Notes under the pieces: model-generated
The model's database searches: none
What the model was told of the DNA's origin: nothing
The model's input: the letters and a program-made list of their open reading frames with translations, nothing else
Shown here: piece by piece, positions 4,919 to 7,373 of the stretch
Layout: the number at the start of each line of letters is the position of its first letter
Position numbering within the stretch: position 1 is the stretch's first letter
Translations under genes and position numbers: made by a program
Assembly: GCA_036505615.1 (NCBI GenBank)
Contig: DASXTB010000241.1
Location: 1-7,373, forward strand
Source: DASXTB01 sp036505615
GTDB lineage: Bacteria; Acidobacteriota; UBA6911; JACQSX01
Direction: 5' to 3'
Length of the DNA: 7,373 bases

Positions 4919-6316
4919 CTAGTCCCAATTTCTAATATCCACGAAATGCCCGGTGACGGCTGCGGCCGCTGCCATTTGCGGGCTAACCAGATGAGTCCGG
5001 CCGCCACGACCTTGACGCCCCTCAAAATTACGATTCGAGGTCGACGCGCATCGTTCGCCGGGTTTCAGAATATCCGGATTCATTCCCAGGCACATGCTGC
5101 AGCCACTTTCGCGCCAGTCAAAGCCAGCGTCGCGGAAGACCCGGTCCAATCCTTCCACTTCGGCTTGCCGGCGGACTGCCTGAGAGCCTGGCACGACCAT
5201 GGCGTGAACCGAGCTGGCAACTTTCTTGCCGCGTACCATTTGAGCGGCGGCGCGCAGGTCTTCAATCCGTGCATTGGTGCATGAACCAATGAACACTCGG
5301 TCCAGCTTTAATTCGACGATAGGCGTTCCCGGTCTCAGATCCATGTATTTGAGAGCTTGTTCTGCCGCCTTCCTCTGATTGGGATCCGTGAACGAATTAG
5401 GCGAAGGTACTGCGCCGTTGACATCGACAACCATCCCCGGGCTGGTCCCCCAGGAGACCTGAGGTTGAATTGAGCTGACTTCTAATTGCAGCTCACGGTC
5501 AAACTTGGCCTCCGGATGTGAGGGAAGCTTCCGCCAGATCTCGGCGGCTTCCTGCAGATCACGTCCTTTGGGCGCATAGGGTCGGCCCTCGATGTACGAA
5601 AATGTTGTCTCGTCAGGAGCGACCATGCCCGCTCGGGCTCCCGCTTCGATGGACATATTGCAGACGGTCATACGCTCTTCCATGGTCAATGCCTCAACTA
5701 CAGGTCCGGCGTATTCGAGGACGTAACCGGTGGCGCCATCGGTTCCAATAGTGCGGATCAGATAAAGAATCAAGTCTTTGGCAGAGACACGCCGCGGCAG
5801 TTCTCCCAGGAACAGCACCCGGAAGTTCTTAGCCTTGTGCTGCTGCAGGCATTGAGTTGCCAAAACATGTTCCACCTCGCTGGTACCGATCCCAAACGCC
5901 AGAGCCCCAAATGCGCCGTGCGTGGAAGTATGGCTATCGCCGCACACGATGGTCATTCCGGGCTGGCTCAGGCCCAATTCGGGACCGATGATGTGGACAA
6001 TTCCCTGATGGGGGCTGTTCAGGTCAAACAAGCGGATTCCAAACTCCCGGCAATTGGCAATCAAGGTTTGGATTTGTTGGGCAGAAACAGGATCCTGGAT
6101 GGGACGGGTTCGTTCCCAGGTCGGGACATTATGGTCCATGGTGGCAAAGGTTCTCTCTGGCCGCCGCACTTTGCGGTCTGACTGGCGAAGGCCCTCGAAG
6201 GCCTGAGGCGAGGTCACCTCATGGACTAAGTGAAGATCGACGTAAAGAAGCGTCGGCTTTCCCGATTCCTGCCAGACTATGTGCCTATCCCAAATTTTAT
6301 CGTAAAGCGTTTTCAT
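4919..6316 (-). CDS. leuC: 3-isopropylmalate dehydratase large subunit
   Basis: LeuC is the aconitase-like large subunit that carries the [4Fe-4S] cluster of isopropylmalate isomerase, the second step of leucine synthesis. The 465 residues match the usual length (466 in E. coli). The cluster ligands are Cys346 in FIGSCTNAR, and Cys406 and Cys409 in SGCSMCLGMNPD. The CGDSHTSTHGAFGALAFG segment at 125-142 and GIGTSEVEHVLATQ at 142-155 are diagnostic. The C-terminal RNFEGRQGRGGRTHLVSP, at about 429-446, is the usual substrate-side loop. The protein begins with MKTLYDKIWD, a normal LeuC N-terminus, at the ATG at 6316, though no clear Shine-Dalgarno sequence precedes it. It heads a minus-strand leuC-leuD unit, and its upstream gap of 391 nt is AT-rich and probably holds the promoter. 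Confidence 0.97.
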   Translation of the reverse strand: MKTLYDKIWDRHIVWQESGKPTLLYVDLHLVHEVTSPQAFEGLRQSDRKVRRPERTFATMDHNVPTWERTRPIQDPVSAQQIQTLIANCREFGIRLFDLNSPHQGIVHIIGPELGLSQPGMTIVCGDSHTSTHGAFGALAFGIGTSEVEHVLATQCLQQHKAKNFRVLFLGELPRRVSAKDLILYLIRTIGTDGATGYVLEYAGPVVEALTMEERMTVCNMSIEAGARAGMVAPDETTFSYIEGRPYAPKGRDLQEAAEIWRKLPSHPEAKFDRELQLEVSSIQPQVSWGTSPGMVVDVNGAVPSPNSFTDPNQRKAAEQALKYMDLRPGTPIVELKLDRVFIGSCTNARIEDLRAAAQMVRGKKVASSVHAMVVPGSQAVRRQAEVEGLDRVFRDAGFDWRESGCSMCLGMNPDILKPGERCASTSNRNFEGRQGRGGRTHLVSPQMAAAAAVTGHFVDIRNWD

Positions 6317-6707
6317 TCTAATAAGTCAGTTTACAAAATTCGCCCCCGGACTACAACCGTCACGGGGCAGGTGGCAAGGGGAAGGCTCCGTTAACCTAAA
6401 GGTGAGGGGCTTACGCAATTCTAGCCCGTAACCTATTGATTATATTGGAGATACTGTTTAAAATCTTATTGTAGTATTGGTCATCTAGTATTTATGCGCA
6501 CTTGGAACCAAAGATTATGTAATTCCTATTATATTAATACTGTCTTACTAGAATATAACCCTGCCAAGCTCAGGGAGCTATGAAAAAATTGATTCAATCT
6601 GTACGGCGCCGTGATTGGTCGCCTGTTTTCCGAGAAAGGTGAACGGGTTCGGCCGGCCATATACATACAGGGCTCCCCTTCAATCTGGAACTTAAATTCT
6701 ATCAGGG
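6317..6707. other. AT-rich intergenic region upstream of leuC
   Basis: No gene is recognised here. Bases 6430-6560 are clearly richer in A and T than the flanks, and on the minus strand they contain two exact TATAAT words (6439-6444 and 6528-6533). Neither has a convincing -35 at 16-18 bp. Nearer leuC, GGGCT at 6407-6411 can pair with AGCCC at 6423-6427, or TTACG at 6411-6415 with CGTAA at 6427-6431, and the two stems overlap. CCCTG at 6559-6563 pairs with CAGGG at 6571-6575, overlapping AGCTC/GAGCT at 6567-6579. A 60-codon TTG-started frame at 6711-6529 has no family resemblance. This is the likely location of the leuCD promoter and 5' leader. Confidence 0.5.
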
Positions 6708-7373
6708 TCAATCTAGGGGTGAGTTCAAGGGGAGACTGCGGAAGCGCTTCTTCAAATGCCGTGAAGCAGCGTTTGCCACGGCGGCGGCAAGAGGCACGGC
6801 CGGGGGTTCACCGATGCCGGTGGATGGTGTGCGGGGGTTGTTTACAACTGCGATTTCAATCGCCGGCACGTCGGAAATACGGGACGCCAAATAGTCGCTG
6901 AAGCTGGAGGTGAGAATTTTCCCATCCTCAAACAAGATCTTCTCGCGCAGTGTGTAACCGATTGCCTGCACAATGGCGCCTTCAATCTGGTTTTGCAGGA
7001 TGTCGGGATTGACCACCGCCCCGCAGTCGACTGCCGCCCAGACCTTAGTTACCGCTATTCGTCCACTTGAATCGGCGTCGACTTCGGCTACCTCTGCTAC
7101 ATAGGTTGCTGCGTCAACGGCTAACGCCACTCCCATGGAGTTCTTGCGCTCGCCTGCGCTGGCCCATCCCGAGATCTCGATCGCTTTGTTCAGCACCGGC
7201 AGCAGACGGGGATCGGCAAGATTTTTAAGGCGCAGCGCCACGGGATCGAGGCCGGTCAGCTCGCCGATTTCGTCCAGGTGAACTTCACGCGCAAAGGTGT
7301 TGGCGGGATTGGCCAGACCACGGTAGGAACCTTGGCGTAGAGGCGACTCGACCGGGTGAAAGACTGTAAGGCT
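6708..7373 (-). CDS. Xanthine dehydrogenase-family molybdopterin-binding subunit, C-terminal part (5' end outside the window)
   Basis: The last 221 residues of a large molybdenum-hydroxylase subunit are present, and the reading frame is open to the window edge. Such enzymes (COG1529; CoxL, XdhA, IorB) hydroxylate aldehydes or N-heterocycles at a Mo-cytosine-dinucleotide or Mo-pterin centre, with partner FeS and often FAD subunits. Visible hallmarks, numbered from the first residue seen, are PLRQGSYRGLANPANTFARE at 11-30, LDPVALRLKNL at 42-52 and VDCGAVVNPD with QIEGAIVQAIGYTL at about 115-142. TGIGEPP follows at 185-191, and its Glu189 fits the catalytic base of the family's GxGE motif. The layout is closest to IorB-like (isoquinoline 1-oxidoreductase) subunits, but the substrate is unknown. 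It ends in TGA at 6708, 391 bp before leuC. The GTG at 7241 is internal, not a start. Confidence 0.92.
   Translation of the reverse strand, partial: SLTVFHPVESPLRQGSYRGLANPANTFAREVHLDEIGELTGLDPVALRLKNLADPRLLPVLNKAIEISGWASAGERKNSMGVALAVDAATYVAEVAEVDADSSGRIAVTKVWAAVDCGAVVNPDILQNQIEGAIVQAIGYTLREKILFEDGKILTSSFSDYLASRISDVPAIEIAVVNNPRTPSTGIGEPPAVPLAAAVANAASRHLKKRFRSLPLNSPLD

Noticed and set aside
6529..6711. A 60-codon minus-strand frame overlapping the stop of the molybdopterin subunit
   Set aside because: It uses a TTG start and crosses the AT-rich region. No family features are visible.

Overview
The window is ordinary chromosomal DNA of a moderately GC-rich bacterium. I suspect a soil Acidobacteriota-like genome. 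The hints are the mixture of genes (a secreted COG1228-type amidohydrolase, an IorB-like molybdenum hydroxylase, a stearoyl-CoA-type desaturase) and the many short palindromic and heptameric intergenic repeats. No rRNA or other taxonomic marker is present, so this placement is an inference with low to moderate confidence.

Layout. Bases 1-407 hold an imperfect inverted repeat of about 190 bp (19-211), followed by the upstream region of the first gene. Three genes then run on the plus strand: a membrane fatty-acid desaturase (408-1181), the tRNA 2-thiocytidine synthetase ttcA (1200-1964), and a 56-residue protein made almost entirely of four DnaJ-type CxxCxGxG zinc-binding motifs (2004-2174). 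The gaps between them are 18 and 39 nt, which suggests one transcript.

Bases 2175-2697 form a gene-free gap between converging gene sets. It is packed with hairpin-forming repeats and a small ATGAC tandem array. The rest of the window is coded on the minus strand. Read in the direction of transcription, the order is: the 3' end of a xanthine-dehydrogenase-family molybdopterin subunit (7373-6708, running off the window), a 391-bp AT-rich gap, leuC (6316-4919), leuD (4745-4161), and a secreted metal-dependent amidohydrolase (3990-2698).

How the genes work together. LeuC and LeuD are the two subunits of 3-isopropylmalate dehydratase and act together in leucine synthesis. TtcA makes 2-thiocytidine at position 32 of some tRNAs. 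The small zinc-finger protein beside it has no assigned role. The desaturase, the amidohydrolase and the molybdenum hydroxylase show no obvious pathway link to their neighbours.

The most interesting items are the stand-alone mini DnaJ zinc finger downstream of ttcA and the repeat family. One 35-bp hairpin repeat is perfectly identical at two sites 1.9 kb apart, with a diverged copy beside the first. There is also a heptamer-repeat tract that separates leuC from leuD, and a long hairpin element upstream of the desaturase. I see no CRISPR array, tRNA, rRNA, transposase or defence system.
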